Notes under the pieces: model-generated
What the model was told of the DNA's origin: nothing
Seen by the model: the letters and a program-made list of their open reading frames with translations, nothing else
The model's database searches: none
Shown here: positions 16,550 to 25,624 of the stretch, piece by piece
How positions within the stretch are numbered: position 1 is the stretch's first letter
Layout: every line of letters begins with the position of its first letter
NCBI GenBank assembly: GCA_049323655.1
Contig: JBMONO010000021.1
Span: 20,435 to 84,434, forward strand
Direction: 5' to 3'
DNA: 64,000 nt
Origin: DB1 sp049323655
GTDB taxonomy: Bacteria; Desulfobacterota; Desulfobulbia; Desulfobulbales; SURF-16
Program-made: the position numbers and the translations under genes

Positions 16550-18061
16550 TTAATGAACGGCGCAGGCCAGGCAGGGATCAAAGGAATGAACGATCCTGAC
16601 CGCTTCGATCTGTTCTTCCGGTTTTTCCACCCGGGTGCCGATGAGCGCCGACTCCAGGGCACCAGGGGTGTCCCGGTCGTCCCTGGGCGAGCAGTTCCAG
16701 GTGGTCGGCACCACGCATTCGTATTTTTCCACCTTGTGATCCTTGAGGCGGATGTAATGGAGCAGGGCACCGCGGGAGGCCTCGGTGGTGCCGTAACCTT
16801 CGCCGGTGGCCGGGATGACGATTTCGGTGCCGCCGGGCTGGCCGGGATCGAGGCGTTCGCTTTCGGTCAAAAGGAAATCGGCGATAACCGCACTACAGAT
16901 AGCCCGGCTCAGGTGGCGGCCGAGCACCGAGTTGAGTTGGCCGGCGGTGATGCCGGCCAGCCCGGCGAAATGATCGACGAGTTTCACCAGTTCGGCATTG
17001 TTGCCCTGCTGGTAATCGACCAGCACCCGGGCCGCCGGGCCGACTTCCACCATCCGGCCGTTGTAGCGCGGTGCCTTGACCCAGGAGTAGGCGCCGTTTT
17101 TGTCCGGTTCCGGCACCAGGTCGCCGTCTTTGACCGCCAGGCCGGATGGGGAGGAGTATTTGGCGTAGCGGACATCCTCAGTGATGCTCTCCAGCCGGAC
17201 CGGGGCGACGGCGCCATCAAGGAGCACGCCCGGCGCCAGCAGCCGTTTGCTGTCCGCCTGCGGAGAGAGGGGCAGCAGACCAAACGATAGAAAACCGCCC
17301 TTGCTGCGGCCGATGTCCCAGTATTCCGGGAAGGTCTGGGCCACCGCCACCAGGTCGGGTATGTATTTTTTGTGGATGAAATCGCGAACCTCGATGATGA
17401 GCGCCTGGTAGGAGGCGATGAGGTCGATATCCGGAACGCCGGAGCAGCCGCCCGGAAAGATGGCGGTGGCATGGGGAAATTTACCGCCGAAAATGGCGGA
17501 GGCGCGGTTGGCCTTTTTTTGGATCTCCATGGATTCCAGGTAATGTTTGAGGGCGCCGATGTTGACTTCGGTATCCTCGATATAACGGCCCGACAGGCGG
17601 GGAAGAAAGGGAGCAGCGGGATAGGGTTTGCCGGATGCGAGTTCCGCCTTGACCCAGTCCCTGACTTTGACCAGGTCCGCATCCTTGCCGGTATACTGAA
17701 GGATGGCGGTGACATCGACGAAATCGAGGGCGGAGAGCTGATAAAAGTGGAGGAGATAATCATAGAGATGATTGGCGCCGTTGATCAGGTTGTGAAGAAT
17801 GCGGCCATTGGCCGTGACCTGCATGCCGTAGGCGTTTTCCTGGGCATAGGAGGAGGCGATGGCATGGGCATACGGGCAGACGCCGCAGATACGCTGGGTG
17901 ATCTGCTGGGCGTCGAGGGGGTCGCGGCCACGGAGAATGACTTCAAAGCCCCGGAACATTTCTCCGACGCATCTGGCATCTTCGATGACGTTGTCGGTGA
18001 TGGTCGTTTTGACGTTGAGGTGGCCCTCCAGTCTGGTAACCGGGCCGAGATCGATTTTCAT
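16550..18061 (-). CDS. [NiFe] hydrogenase large subunit without C-terminal extension
   Basis: The catalytic NiFe(CN)2CO subunit, 503 residues, starting MKIDLGPVTRLEGHLNV. Nickel ligands are in the L1 motif RICGVC (Cys59, Cys62) and the L2 motif DPCLACAVH (Cys497, Cys500). The stop codon comes directly after that final His. Most group 1 enzymes carry a further peptide after this His that a HypD/HyaD-type protease removes; here none is encoded, as in the H2-sensing HupV/HoxC proteins. The first gene of large-small-chemoreceptor; a good sigma-70-type promoter stands 46 bases upstream. Confidence 0.95.
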   Translation of the reverse strand: MKIDLGPVTRLEGHLNVKTTITDNVIEDARCVGEMFRGFEVILRGRDPLDAQQITQRICGVCPYAHAIASSYAQENAYGMQVTANGRILHNLINGANHLYDYLLHFYQLSALDFVDVTAILQYTGKDADLVKVRDWVKAELASGKPYPAAPFLPRLSGRYIEDTEVNIGALKHYLESMEIQKKANRASAIFGGKFPHATAIFPGGCSGVPDIDLIASYQALIIEVRDFIHKKYIPDLVAVAQTFPEYWDIGRSKGGFLSFGLLPLSPQADSKRLLAPGVLLDGAVAPVRLESITEDVRYAKYSSPSGLAVKDGDLVPEPDKNGAYSWVKAPRYNGRMVEVGPAARVLVDYQQGNNAELVKLVDHFAGLAGITAGQLNSVLGRHLSRAICSAVIADFLLTESERLDPGQPGGTEIVIPATGEGYGTTEASRGALLHYIRLKDHKVEKYECVVPTTWNCSPRDDRDTPGALESALIGTRVEKPEEQIEAVRIVHSFDPCLACAVH

Positions 18062-18106
18062 ACAGTGTATTCTCCCGTGGTGTTGATACCGTGTGACATG
18101 AAATCG

Positions 18107-18136
18107 ATTATTTCACAGTAAAAACACTGATGTCAA
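18107..18136 (-). promoter_or_regulatory. promoter of the hydrogenase-chemoreceptor operon
   Basis: On the minus strand TTGACA (18131-18136) and AATAAT (18107-18112) are separated by 18 bases and end 46 bases before the large-subunit ATG. The spacer contains CAGT/ACTG half-sites that could be an operator. Confidence 0.55.
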
Positions 18137-18165
18137 TTTTTTTAAAAATCATGCGGGATAAGGAT

Positions 18166-18298
18166 GACAAACCCGTAAAAAGTCTTTTTTCACCACTGAG
18201 CGCACTGAGAACGCAGAGAAAACATCTTTAATTACAATTAGTTATCTCTGTGCGCTCTGTGGTCTCTGTGGTTAATTTTCACTTTTTACGAGACCATC
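18166..18298. mobile_element. R1 MITE-like element, copy 3
   Basis: A full-length 133-bp copy, GACAAACCCGTAAAAAG to CGAGACCATC, between the hydrogenase and histidine-kinase genes. Flanks AAGGAT and AAAGAT look like a target duplication with one mismatch. This copy best shows the imperfect hairpin of CACTGAGCGCACTGAG-type and CTCTGTGGTCTCTGTGG arms. Confidence 0.75.
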
Positions 18299-18360
18299 AA
18301 AGATGATGATCTCCCATAAATCAACTTCGGAAATTGCAGCGGGCAAAACAATGGCGGCAA

Positions 18361-21300
18361 TCACGAGGCGTGCCGGTCGAGGATGGCGCGGACCTGGCGG
18401 GCGATCTGTCCTGGAGAAAGAGGTTTCTGGATGAGGTGCGCACTTTCGGAGAAAATGTTCTGCGCCACCGCCTCGGAGGGCAAATGACCGGTCATGAAAA
18501 GGGTCTTCATGCCGGGCTGGCGGGGCTGCAGGGTGCGGGCCAGTTCCATGCCGCCCATGCCGGGCATGACCATGTCGGCAAGCAGGACATCGATGGGGCT
18601 CTCGCCGCTGTCGGCAACGGCGAGAGCCTCCTCGCCGTTGCCGGCTTCCAGGATCGTGTAACCCAGGGGTTCCAGGGTGTCGCGGAGAAACTGGCGAATG
18701 GTTGCGGTGTCGTCCACCACCAGGATGGTCTCTCGTCCCCGGGGCAGGGCGGCATCAGCCAGGATGGCGGAGTCGTTCGGTTGATTTTCCGCCAGGGGAA
18801 AGTAAAGATCAAAGGCAGTGCCGTGCCCCGGCGTGCTTGTCACCGCGATAAAGCCGTTGTGCTGCTTGACGATGCCGTAGACCGTGGCCAGGCCGAGGCC
18901 GGTTCCCTTGCCCATTTCCTTGGTGGTGAAGAAGGGCTCGAAGATCAGCTTCTGAATCTCCTCGGTCATCCCCTCCCCGGTGTCGATGACCCGCATGAGG
19001 ACATAGGAGCCAGGTCGGATCTCTTCGAAACCGGTCTGTTTTGTTTCCGCAAGATGGACGATGTCGGTGATAAAGGTAAGCGTCCCGCCTTTGGGCATGG
19101 CATCCTTGGCGTTGATGGCGAGATTCATGATGATCTGTTCGCACTGGCCGGCATCGGCCCGGATGAGGCACCCGGGCTGGAGAGCGTTCAAGGTCAGGGT
19201 GATGTTTTCGCCGATCAGGCGGCGCAGCATCCTGGCCAGACCGTCGATCACCTGGTTGAGATTGATGGTCCGCATTTCCAGGACCTGTCGGCGGCTGAAG
19301 GCCAGCAGCTGGCGGGTCAGAGCGGCGGCCATTTTGCCGGCCTGTTGAATCATCCCCACCTTTTGCCGGCGAGGATCATCCTCGGCCATCTCCCTGAGCA
19401 GGATTTCGCTGTAGCCGAAAATAGTGGTGAGCAGATTGTTGAAATCATGGGCGATGCCGCTGGTGAGCCGGCCCACCGCCTCCATTTTCTGGGCATGCAA
19501 CAGCTGTTTTTCCAGGAGTTTGCGGCGGCTGATGTCGGTGAACAGCACCACCGCGCCGATGACCTCGCCCTCTTCCTCCACCGGGGTGACAACATATTCC
19601 ACCGGAAAACTGCTGCCGTCCTTTTTCCAGAAGAGCTCGTCCGTGACGCTGTGCGGCTGCCGGGTCCGCATGGTGAGGTGAACCGGACAGTCGCAGACCG
19701 GGTAAGGGGTGCCGTCGGCCCTGGTGTGGTGAAGGAGTTCGTGCTGATTGCTGCCCAGCATCTCCGCTTCGCTGAAGCCGGTCATCCGCTCGGCCGCCGG
19801 ATTCATGAAGGTGGTCCGGCCCTGCCGGTCAACTCCGTAGATGCCCTCGCCGGCCGCGTGCAAAAGCAGTTTGTTGTGGCGGTTGAGTTTGTCCGCCTGG
19901 CGGAGCGCGGCGATGCGCTCACTGATGTCGCGCAGGACGACAAGGGTGCCGGCTGGCTCGCCATGTTCGTCGCGCTGGGCGATATGGATGCTCTCCCAGG
20001 TCGTTTCGTGATCCGTGTCCGGGCCGGCCGGACGGCGGATGATACCCCGGTGGAAGGCCTGTTGCGAGGAGAGCCGACGGGCGATGCAGTTTTCCGGGGT
20101 CGGAATTTCGCCGGTGCAGAAGGTGCATGGACGGCCGACCAGATCGGGAAACTGGCGCAGGGTGGCCTCGTTGGCCCAGGTGACGATACCGTTTTGATCA
20201 AGGAGATAAATGGTGTCCGGCAGGCCGTTTAAGATGTGACGCTGGGTTTTTTCGCTCTGCGCCAGGGCTGATTCGATTTCCTTGCGACTGCTCATCTCCC
20301 GGTTGAGATCCTCGATGAGGCGTTGCTGGTCGGTCTGTGATTGCTGGAGGGTGCCGATGATCTTCCGGAGGTTGCCGGCAAGAAAAAAGATGCAGAACAG
20401 GCCCAGTCCGATGCTGACCGCAAGCGAGGTGGCGAGGAAACGTTTTTTTTCATGAATTTCGGTCGATATGTCGGTGAGGGCGATGATGCCGCCGATGGGG
20501 TGCTGAAAGGGGTCGAGGAGAACGGGGGCGATGAGGGCGAGATAATGTATCCCGTTGACGGCAAAGGGCTTGGCTGTGTCGGTCAGAGAAAAATCCGCGG
20601 GCAGCAGCGGCGCGAGGAGCGGGGTGCTTTCAATCAGGGTGTGGTCGCGAAAGTGGTGCCGGGTTCCTTCATAGCGGCTTGCCGCCTGCCACCAGCTGCT
20701 GTCGAAAAAGACGGCGGTGGGGTTGCCGGAGGCGCGGGCGAGGGTGTTGACCAGTTCGTCGATTCTGATGCCGAGTTCGATGACCCCGATATGCCTGCCG
20801 TTATGGGCCACTGGTTCGATGATGCGGTAATAGCAGCCGAAGACGCCGATTTCATAACCGAAGAGGGGGCGCCTGGTCTGATTGGCGCGGTGGACGGCGG
20901 GGCGGATGGCCGAGAGATCATCGCCGAACAGTTCCGGTTGGTGCATGCGGAGAAAGGAGCGATCGTCCGGGGCGTGGAAGTGCATGATTTTCATATCCGG
21001 ACAGAGTTTTTGCAGGGACTGATAGTGCGGCAGGGTCAGTGTGTAGAGTTTTTCCCGATCCTGTTCGGCAAAGGCGGCGATGCTGCCCTGCTGGTTGGCG
21101 ATGAAGGACTTCAGCCAACTTGTGTAAAATGTCTCGTAGTGGTGCTGGGTCGCGGCGCAGATCTGCTCGAAATTGCGTTGCTGGCCGGCAAGATGGCTGT
21201 GAAAATGGGTTCTGTAAACGGTAAACTGATAGCTGGTGTAAAAGATAGACAGCAGGATGATGGTGCCGGCAACCAGGAGGATGGTCCGGCTCTTGACGGC

Positions 21301-21399
21301 TGTTGGCAGCGAGGTGCATGCGTGCATGGTGTCCCTGGGAAGATCTTTCAGAAGATAACCGAGTTTCCGACCGGAAACGGGGTTGCCGTGCCGCATCAT
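18361..21399 (-). CDS. hybrid sensor histidine kinase (periplasmic sensor, 2 PAS, HisKA, HATPase, REC)
   Basis: A membrane-bound hybrid kinase of up to 1012 residues. TM1 is about 38-58, a periplasmic Cache-like sensor spans about 60-330, TM2 is about 335-358, PAS domains lie around 390-500 and 515-630, the H-box GIAHDFNNLLTTIFGYSEIL is near 648, ATP-binding motifs are NLAINAKDAM, DTGEGM and GKGTGLGLA, and a receiver domain with DVLLADMVMPGMGG ends the protein. The first PAS contains CTFCTGEIPTPENC. An internal ATG at 21327 (MHACTS) with AGGGA in front may be the true start. No separate response regulator is adjacent. Confidence 0.9.
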   Translation of the reverse strand: MMRHGNPVSGRKLGYLLKDLPRDTMHACTSLPTAVKSRTILLVAGTIILLSIFYTSYQFTVYRTHFHSHLAGQQRNFEQICAATQHHYETFYTSWLKSFIANQQGSIAAFAEQDREKLYTLTLPHYQSLQKLCPDMKIMHFHAPDDRSFLRMHQPELFGDDLSAIRPAVHRANQTRRPLFGYEIGVFGCYYRIIEPVAHNGRHIGVIELGIRIDELVNTLARASGNPTAVFFDSSWWQAASRYEGTRHHFRDHTLIESTPLLAPLLPADFSLTDTAKPFAVNGIHYLALIAPVLLDPFQHPIGGIIALTDISTEIHEKKRFLATSLAVSIGLGLFCIFFLAGNLRKIIGTLQQSQTDQQRLIEDLNREMSSRKEIESALAQSEKTQRHILNGLPDTIYLLDQNGIVTWANEATLRQFPDLVGRPCTFCTGEIPTPENCIARRLSSQQAFHRGIIRRPAGPDTDHETTWESIHIAQRDEHGEPAGTLVVLRDISERIAALRQADKLNRHNKLLLHAAGEGIYGVDRQGRTTFMNPAAERMTGFSEAEMLGSNQHELLHHTRADGTPYPVCDCPVHLTMRTRQPHSVTDELFWKKDGSSFPVEYVVTPVEEEGEVIGAVVLFTDISRRKLLEKQLLHAQKMEAVGRLTSGIAHDFNNLLTTIFGYSEILLREMAEDDPRRQKVGMIQQAGKMAAALTRQLLAFSRRQVLEMRTINLNQVIDGLARMLRRLIGENITLTLNALQPGCLIRADAGQCEQIIMNLAINAKDAMPKGGTLTFITDIVHLAETKQTGFEEIRPGSYVLMRVIDTGEGMTEEIQKLIFEPFFTTKEMGKGTGLGLATVYGIVKQHNGFIAVTSTPGHGTAFDLYFPLAENQPNDSAILADAALPRGRETILVVDDTATIRQFLRDTLEPLGYTILEAGNGEEALAVADSGESPIDVLLADMVMPGMGGMELARTLQPRQPGMKTLFMTGHLPSEAVAQNIFSESAHLIQKPLSPGQIARQVRAILDRHAS

Positions 21400-21472
21400 G
21401 TTTTCTTAACGGTATCCCGGAAATCGCTCATGAATAATGAGATACACGCCAGGGACGGGGATGGCGGAAAAC

Positions 21473-21502
21473 ACCCGGCCCCTGTCGAAACAGGGACCGG
21501 GT
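21473..21502 (-). terminator. intrinsic terminator of the cytochrome gene
   Basis: A near-perfect hairpin (ACCCGG-CCCTGT arms, CGAA loop, one mismatch) starts 27 bases behind the cytochrome stop at 21529. On the minus strand it is followed by TGTTTTCC. Confidence 0.65.
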
Positions 21503-21528
21503 TGGCACAGTAACTTCAGAATATGGAC

Positions 21529-23652
21529 TTACTCCATCTCGCACCAGCTTACCCAGGATGCGTCATGCACCTTGACATCGGGGAAGCCGAGATAGCGGAA
21601 CATGAAGTAGGCGCTGCCGGCCAGCTGACCGGTGTTGCAGGTCGTCACCACTGTCCTGGCCGGGGTGATGCCGTTTTTGCGCAGCATCCACAGCAGTTCC
21701 TCCGGTTTCTTCAGGGCGCCGTTTTCCATGTACAGCGCGCTGAGCGGCAGGTTGACCGACTCGGGGATGCGGCCGGCCGTTGCCGCCTGCGGATGCTTGG
21801 TCAAGCCCTTGGCCTGGGAGATGATACGGGCATCGACAACGGTGACGGTATCATTGTACATGTTGGCCTTGACGAAGTCATTGCCGACGGTCAGCGCCTT
21901 GTTGACAGTGCCGCCGAATTTAACCGCCTGCGGTTCCACCTCTTCATCCGAGGTGTGGTAGCCGGCTTCGTGCCAGCCCTCGATGCCGCCGTTTAAGTAG
22001 GAGACGTTCTTGGCGCCGGCGTATTCGAGCACCCAGATGATGAAACCGGCCTTGGTGCCGTCCTTGTCGTAGACGACGATATGGTCATCGGCGGAGAGTC
22101 CCTTGTTGCCGATGATTGTAAGGAGCTTGTCGTCCTCGACGAGCTGCATGGGGAAGTCCTCGTCCCAGGAATGACGCAGCCCTGATTCGATGGGATCGAG
22201 CATGACCGCGCCCTCGATATGGCCCTTTTCGTAGTCCGCCTCGCCGCGGGCATCAACGATCTTTACCGCGCTCATGTTGTCATGCAGCCATTTGGCGTCA
22301 ACCACCATGCTGTGGCGGACCTTGCTGATGTCGATGTTGAGCGGCATGACCTTGTCGCGTTTTTTCGGCACTTTGCTGTCCGGCACCACCACCGTCGCGT
22401 TGGCCTTGACCTCGTAATCGAGCAGATCCTTTTTGTCGAGGAAGAGGTCGCGATTGCCGTGGCAGTTGTTGCAGTTGGCGGTCTGCCAGGTATTGCGCTG
22501 GATGTTGTGCGGCGAGGTGCGCTTCCAGGTCGGCGTCTTATCGAAATTGGTCAGCGCGTCCTTGATGTAGAAGGCAAAGAGATCAGGATCGCTGGGCTCG
22601 TGGCGGACCAGGACGTACTCGGCGGTCTGGCCCGGTTCGTCCTTGTCGTAATTGAGACCGATCTTCATGCCCTCGGTTTCCTTCTTGTTCTGGAAGTAGT
22701 AGATTCCTTCCTCGTCTCTGCCGGTATGGCAGCTGAAGCAGTTGACATAGGTCTGGGAATGGCAGACCTGGCATTGCACCTTGCCGATGTGCAGCTCATG
22801 CTCGCGCACCGAGCCGTACTGGAGCCCCTGATGACAATCCTCGCAATTGATCATCTCCTTGAGGTGATAACGGCCCTTGAGGCCGGCCGGGGCGGCGGCG
22901 TGCATTTCCGTGGCTGTATGGCAGGAGGCGCAGTCCATATCGTATTTGACGACATGGACGTCGCCCTGGCCGCGGGAGCCGTAGTACTCGTTGCCCACCC
23001 GGCTGCCGTGACAGGCGGTACATTGGTTGAATGGATCACTGCGTTTCTGGAAATTGTGGCCGGCGATAAAGCCCTTTTTGGCGAATTTCGGCCGGCTGAC
23101 ATGGCAGCCGCCACAGCTCGTGTGGCAGGCGGCGCAGTGATTGCCCCGCGCCTTGTCAATCTCGTGCCACTTGTCCATGTCGGCACGGGTTTTGAGGATG
23201 GTGGGGAAGGTGGAGAGGGTGGCATGCAGAGAATCCTTGGCGGTGGCGACGATGTCGCCGTGGCACTCGCCGCAGGCCCCCTCGGGATTGTTGATGGAGG
23301 GATGGGCGTCGAAATCCTTGTGGGCGCCATCTTTGGTTTTGTCGTTCGGGTTGCCCCGGTGACACTGTTCACAGGCGATCTGGCCGTGCTCGGTTGCCAG
23401 AAAATCCTTGCTGACGAGAACCTTCTCCGCTGGAGCCAGCGGAGTGACTGCCCCGCCTCAGCCGGCGCCGGACTGTTTGGCCGATCCCTTGGCCTTGACC
23501 GGGGCGGCGGTGTCCTCCAGCAAGTCCTGGTTGGTGTGGCAGGTGACACAGCTTGATTCAGCTGCGGCGGCCCCGCCCATAAACGGGATCAGGCCGGCGG
23601 CCAGCACTGTGATGCATGCGCCATGCAGGCATCGTGATTGCCAATCTTTCAT
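21529..23652 (-). CDS. selenocysteine-containing 11-haem cytochrome c-rhodanese fusion (TGA recoded)
   Basis: A 707-residue exported protein if the TGA at 23458-23460 (codon 65) is read as selenocysteine. It starts MKDWQS with a signal peptide to about residue 31, behind GGAGG. Eleven CxxCH sites follow: one before the TGA (CVTCH at 35-39) and ten after it, the first two (CEQCH, CGECH) lying upstream of any Met. Two rhodanese domains end the protein: the first (about 445-565) has Asp where the active Cys should be, the second (about 590-707) has TTCNTG with Cys. The frame and cytochrome pattern are continuous across the TGA, and a SECIS-like hairpin follows it. Likely periplasmic electron transfer linked to sulfur or selenium chemistry. 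A nonsense mutation is the alternative. Confidence 0.82.
23425..23460 (-). promoter_or_regulatory. SECIS-like element with the recoded TGA
   Basis: Minus-strand TGA (23460-23458) in context SGAG-U-GGAV is followed, after 13 bases, by a perfect 9-bp inverted repeat CTCCGCTGG-CT-CCAGCGGAG (23444-23425). Drawn with a four-base loop the apex is GCUC, i.e. with G in the first loop position as usual for bacterial SECIS, and the apex lies about 23 bases from the TGA, the distance seen in E. coli fdhF. Confidence 0.75.
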
Positions 23653-23682
23653 GCTTTCCTCCTTCTTCTTTTCCTCATTTGA

Positions 23683-23700
23683 GGTTTGCAGGCGCAAACC
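23683..23700 (-). promoter_or_regulatory. inverted repeat in the cytochrome leader
   Basis: GGTTTGC-AGGC-GCAAACC, a perfect 7-bp inverted repeat, lies 31 bases upstream of the cytochrome start codon and before its GGAGG. It may be an operator or a leader hairpin. Confidence 0.4.
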
Positions 23701-23804
23701 TTTCCCAGATACGGTGTATCATACATCCTGCCGCGTGGATTGCTCCGGCGGCAACTGGTTATGTTTGTCAATATGGCCGGGCGGGTGCCGGGCCGCTGAA
23801 TTTT

Positions 23805-23905
23805 GTCGGAATCGTAAAAAACGACGAATCCGAAGGGCGGTGCGTTGCAACTCGTTGTTTTCATTTTCCCGCCTGCCATGGTTTGCGATTTTTTGCGGGA
23901 CCATC
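23805..23905. mobile_element. R2 MITE-like element, copy a
   Basis: A 101-bp element with ends GTCGGAATCGTAAAAA and GCGGGACCATC, flanked on both sides by AATTTT (23799-23804, 23906-23911). The internal part differs from R1, but the terminal CGTAAAAA and GACCATC are shared, so both probably used the same transposase. Second copy at 31532. Confidence 0.72.
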
Positions 23906-23911
23906 AATTTT

Positions 23912-24298
23912 GAGCAATCATTCATTTTCGTGTGCGGACGCCTTGTTGCAGATAACACAATGTGGAAGATGCGTGTCAAGTGCAATTTCGTATTTGAAAA
24001 TGATTTTTCCAGCAAAAATATTATGTTGTCGCAAGAAGAGACGAATGATCCTTTTCTGATCTATCTTTCACTATTAGGCAATAGAGCGACTGTTTGTCAA
24101 GTGACAAAAGGTCGCAAGGCATGTGGTACCATGAGAAGCCCGGAGGAAAAATCGGGACTGGCGGCGTCGCCTCTGCGGTGCTGCCGCCCAGTTCAGGGGC
24201 GGGCTGATTCGAACGTTTTCCGACACGGGTTGGATAGTTATAAAAATCTTTACGCTGCCGGCGAGACGTGGTAAAAAGGATTTTCATTTCACCACCGT
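23912..24298. other. intergenic stretch without recognisable feature
   Basis: An AT-richer stretch between the R2 element and tRNA-Arg. No credible gene is visible: the open frame crossing it on the minus strand is a false translation through the tRNA. The tRNA promoter probably lies in its last part but I cannot place it. Confidence 0.4.
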
Positions 24299-24375
<77 letters not shown>

Positions 24376-24384
24376 CGGAAAAGT

Positions 24385-24516
24385 GACAAATCCATAAAAA
24401 GTCTTTTTTTGCCACAGAGCGCACTGGCGGCACAGGGAAAATATCTTTAGTTGCAATCATTTATCTCTGTGTGCTCTGCGCCCTCTGCGGTTGATTTTCA
24501 GTTTTACGAAACCACC
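24385..24516. mobile_element. R1 MITE-like element, copy 4
   Basis: A diverged copy (GACAAATCCATAAAAAG to ACGAAACCACC) directly downstream of tRNA-Arg. No target duplication is recognisable, suggesting an old insertion. Confidence 0.65.
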
Positions 24517-24621
24517 TTCTTTCCGCCGCCAGGTTTTTTTCTCAGAACGGCCGTCGCGAACTGCCGGTCGTGTCGCCAGCCTCTTTCCCGTCCTTGTTCC
24601 TGTTCCCGAGGGTACTGTGCC

Positions 24622-25512
24622 ATGAACCGGTTTGTCGCCAATGAAAAAACCACCCTGCTCGAGCTGCTGACCGCGGCTGGCTACTCGCGGACCAAGGTGA
24701 AACAGCTGACCAGGTACCGTGCCATCATGGTCAATGAACGACCGGTGGGGCGATTTGATCAGGATCTGCAGGCCGGCGATGTCGTTACGGTCGGAAACGA
24801 ACGGGAGATGCAGGGGCGGATCGGCCGTTGCGAGGGGCTGGAGATCCTCTATGAGGACGACGATATCATCGTGGTGGACAAACCGGCCGGACTGCTGACC
24901 ATTGCCTCGGCAACGGAGAAGGAGAAGACCGCCTATTACCGGCTGACCGCCTGCCTGAACCGGGAGGATCGTCACGGCAGATCCGCGGCCCGGCAGCGCG
25001 TTTTTATCGTCCACCGGCTTGATCAGGGCACCTCCGGCCTTTTGGTATTTGCCAGGAACGAGGCGGCCAAGCGGTCCCTGCAGGACGGTTGGCAGCAGGC
25101 GGAGAAGCGTTACGTTGCAGTTGTCGAGGGGATTCCCCTGGACAGAACGGGCCGACTGGAGAGTTATCTTTATGAGTCCAGCGCCCTGCGCGTCTATTCC
25201 AAAAAAACGGATGACGGCACCGGCAAACATGCGGTGACCGACTATAAGGTGATGCGGGCCGGTAACGGCCGTGCCCTGCTCGACATCACCCTGCTGACCG
25301 GCCGGAAAAACCAGATCCGCGTCCACATGGCTGAAATGGGCCATCCGGTGGTCGGCGACAAAAAGTACGGTGCGGCTCGTGATCCCCTCGGTCGCCTGGC
25401 CCTCCATGCCTGTTTTCTCGCCTTCCCCCATCCGGCCTCGGGTAATCGGCTGGAATTCACCTTGAAAATACCCGCCAGCTTCCTCTCTCTGCTGAAGGAA
25501 AAGAAGGCCTGA
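24622..25512 (+). CDS. RluA-family pseudouridine synthase with S4 domain
   Basis: Isomerises uridine to pseudouridine in rRNA or tRNA. An N-terminal S4 RNA-binding domain (about residues 8-60, TLLELLTAAGYSRTKVKQL) is followed by the RluA catalytic domain with ILYEDDDIIVVDKPAGLL and the catalytic Asp in VHRLDQGTSGLLVFA; GRKNQIRVHMAEMGHPVVGD closes the active site. ATG 24622 gives 296 residues, normal size; the frame open from 24451 runs through the R1 element. The exact RNA target is not predictable. Confidence 0.9.
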   Translation: MNRFVANEKTTLLELLTAAGYSRTKVKQLTRYRAIMVNERPVGRFDQDLQAGDVVTVGNEREMQGRIGRCEGLEILYEDDDIIVVDKPAGLLTIASATEKEKTAYYRLTACLNREDRHGRSAARQRVFIVHRLDQGTSGLLVFARNEAAKRSLQDGWQQAEKRYVAVVEGIPLDRTGRLESYLYESSALRVYSKKTDDGTGKHAVTDYKVMRAGNGRALLDITLLTGRKNQIRVHMAEMGHPVVGDKKYGAARDPLGRLALHACFLAFPHPASGNRLEFTLKIPASFLSLLKEKKA

Positions 25513-25624
25513 CCGGCAGCGAGAAACCCGCCGCGCCCGCGGTCTTGACAGTCTGCCGTTCCTGTTTGTATGGTAGCGGAAAGACAACTGCTTTTCGCGA
25601 GTCGCCACCTGTCGGGAGGATGCC

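Noticed and set aside
16550..18061. [NiFeSe] hydrogenase with selenocysteine
   Set aside because: The C-terminal nickel ligands are encoded as Cys in DPCLACAVH and no in-frame TGA occurs before the TAA stop.
18334..20232. 632-codon plus-strand open frame opposite the histidine kinase
   Set aside because: Shadow of a multi-domain kinase with all catalytic motifs on the other strand.
22219..23556. 445-codon plus-strand open frame opposite the cytochrome
   Set aside because: Composition is typical antisense of a GC-rich gene; the cytochrome frame has eleven haem sites and two domains.
23458..23697. Separate small one-haem peptide ending at the TGA
   Set aside because: The next reading frame continues in phase with further haem motifs and no start codon or ribosome site, so a single recoded gene fits better.
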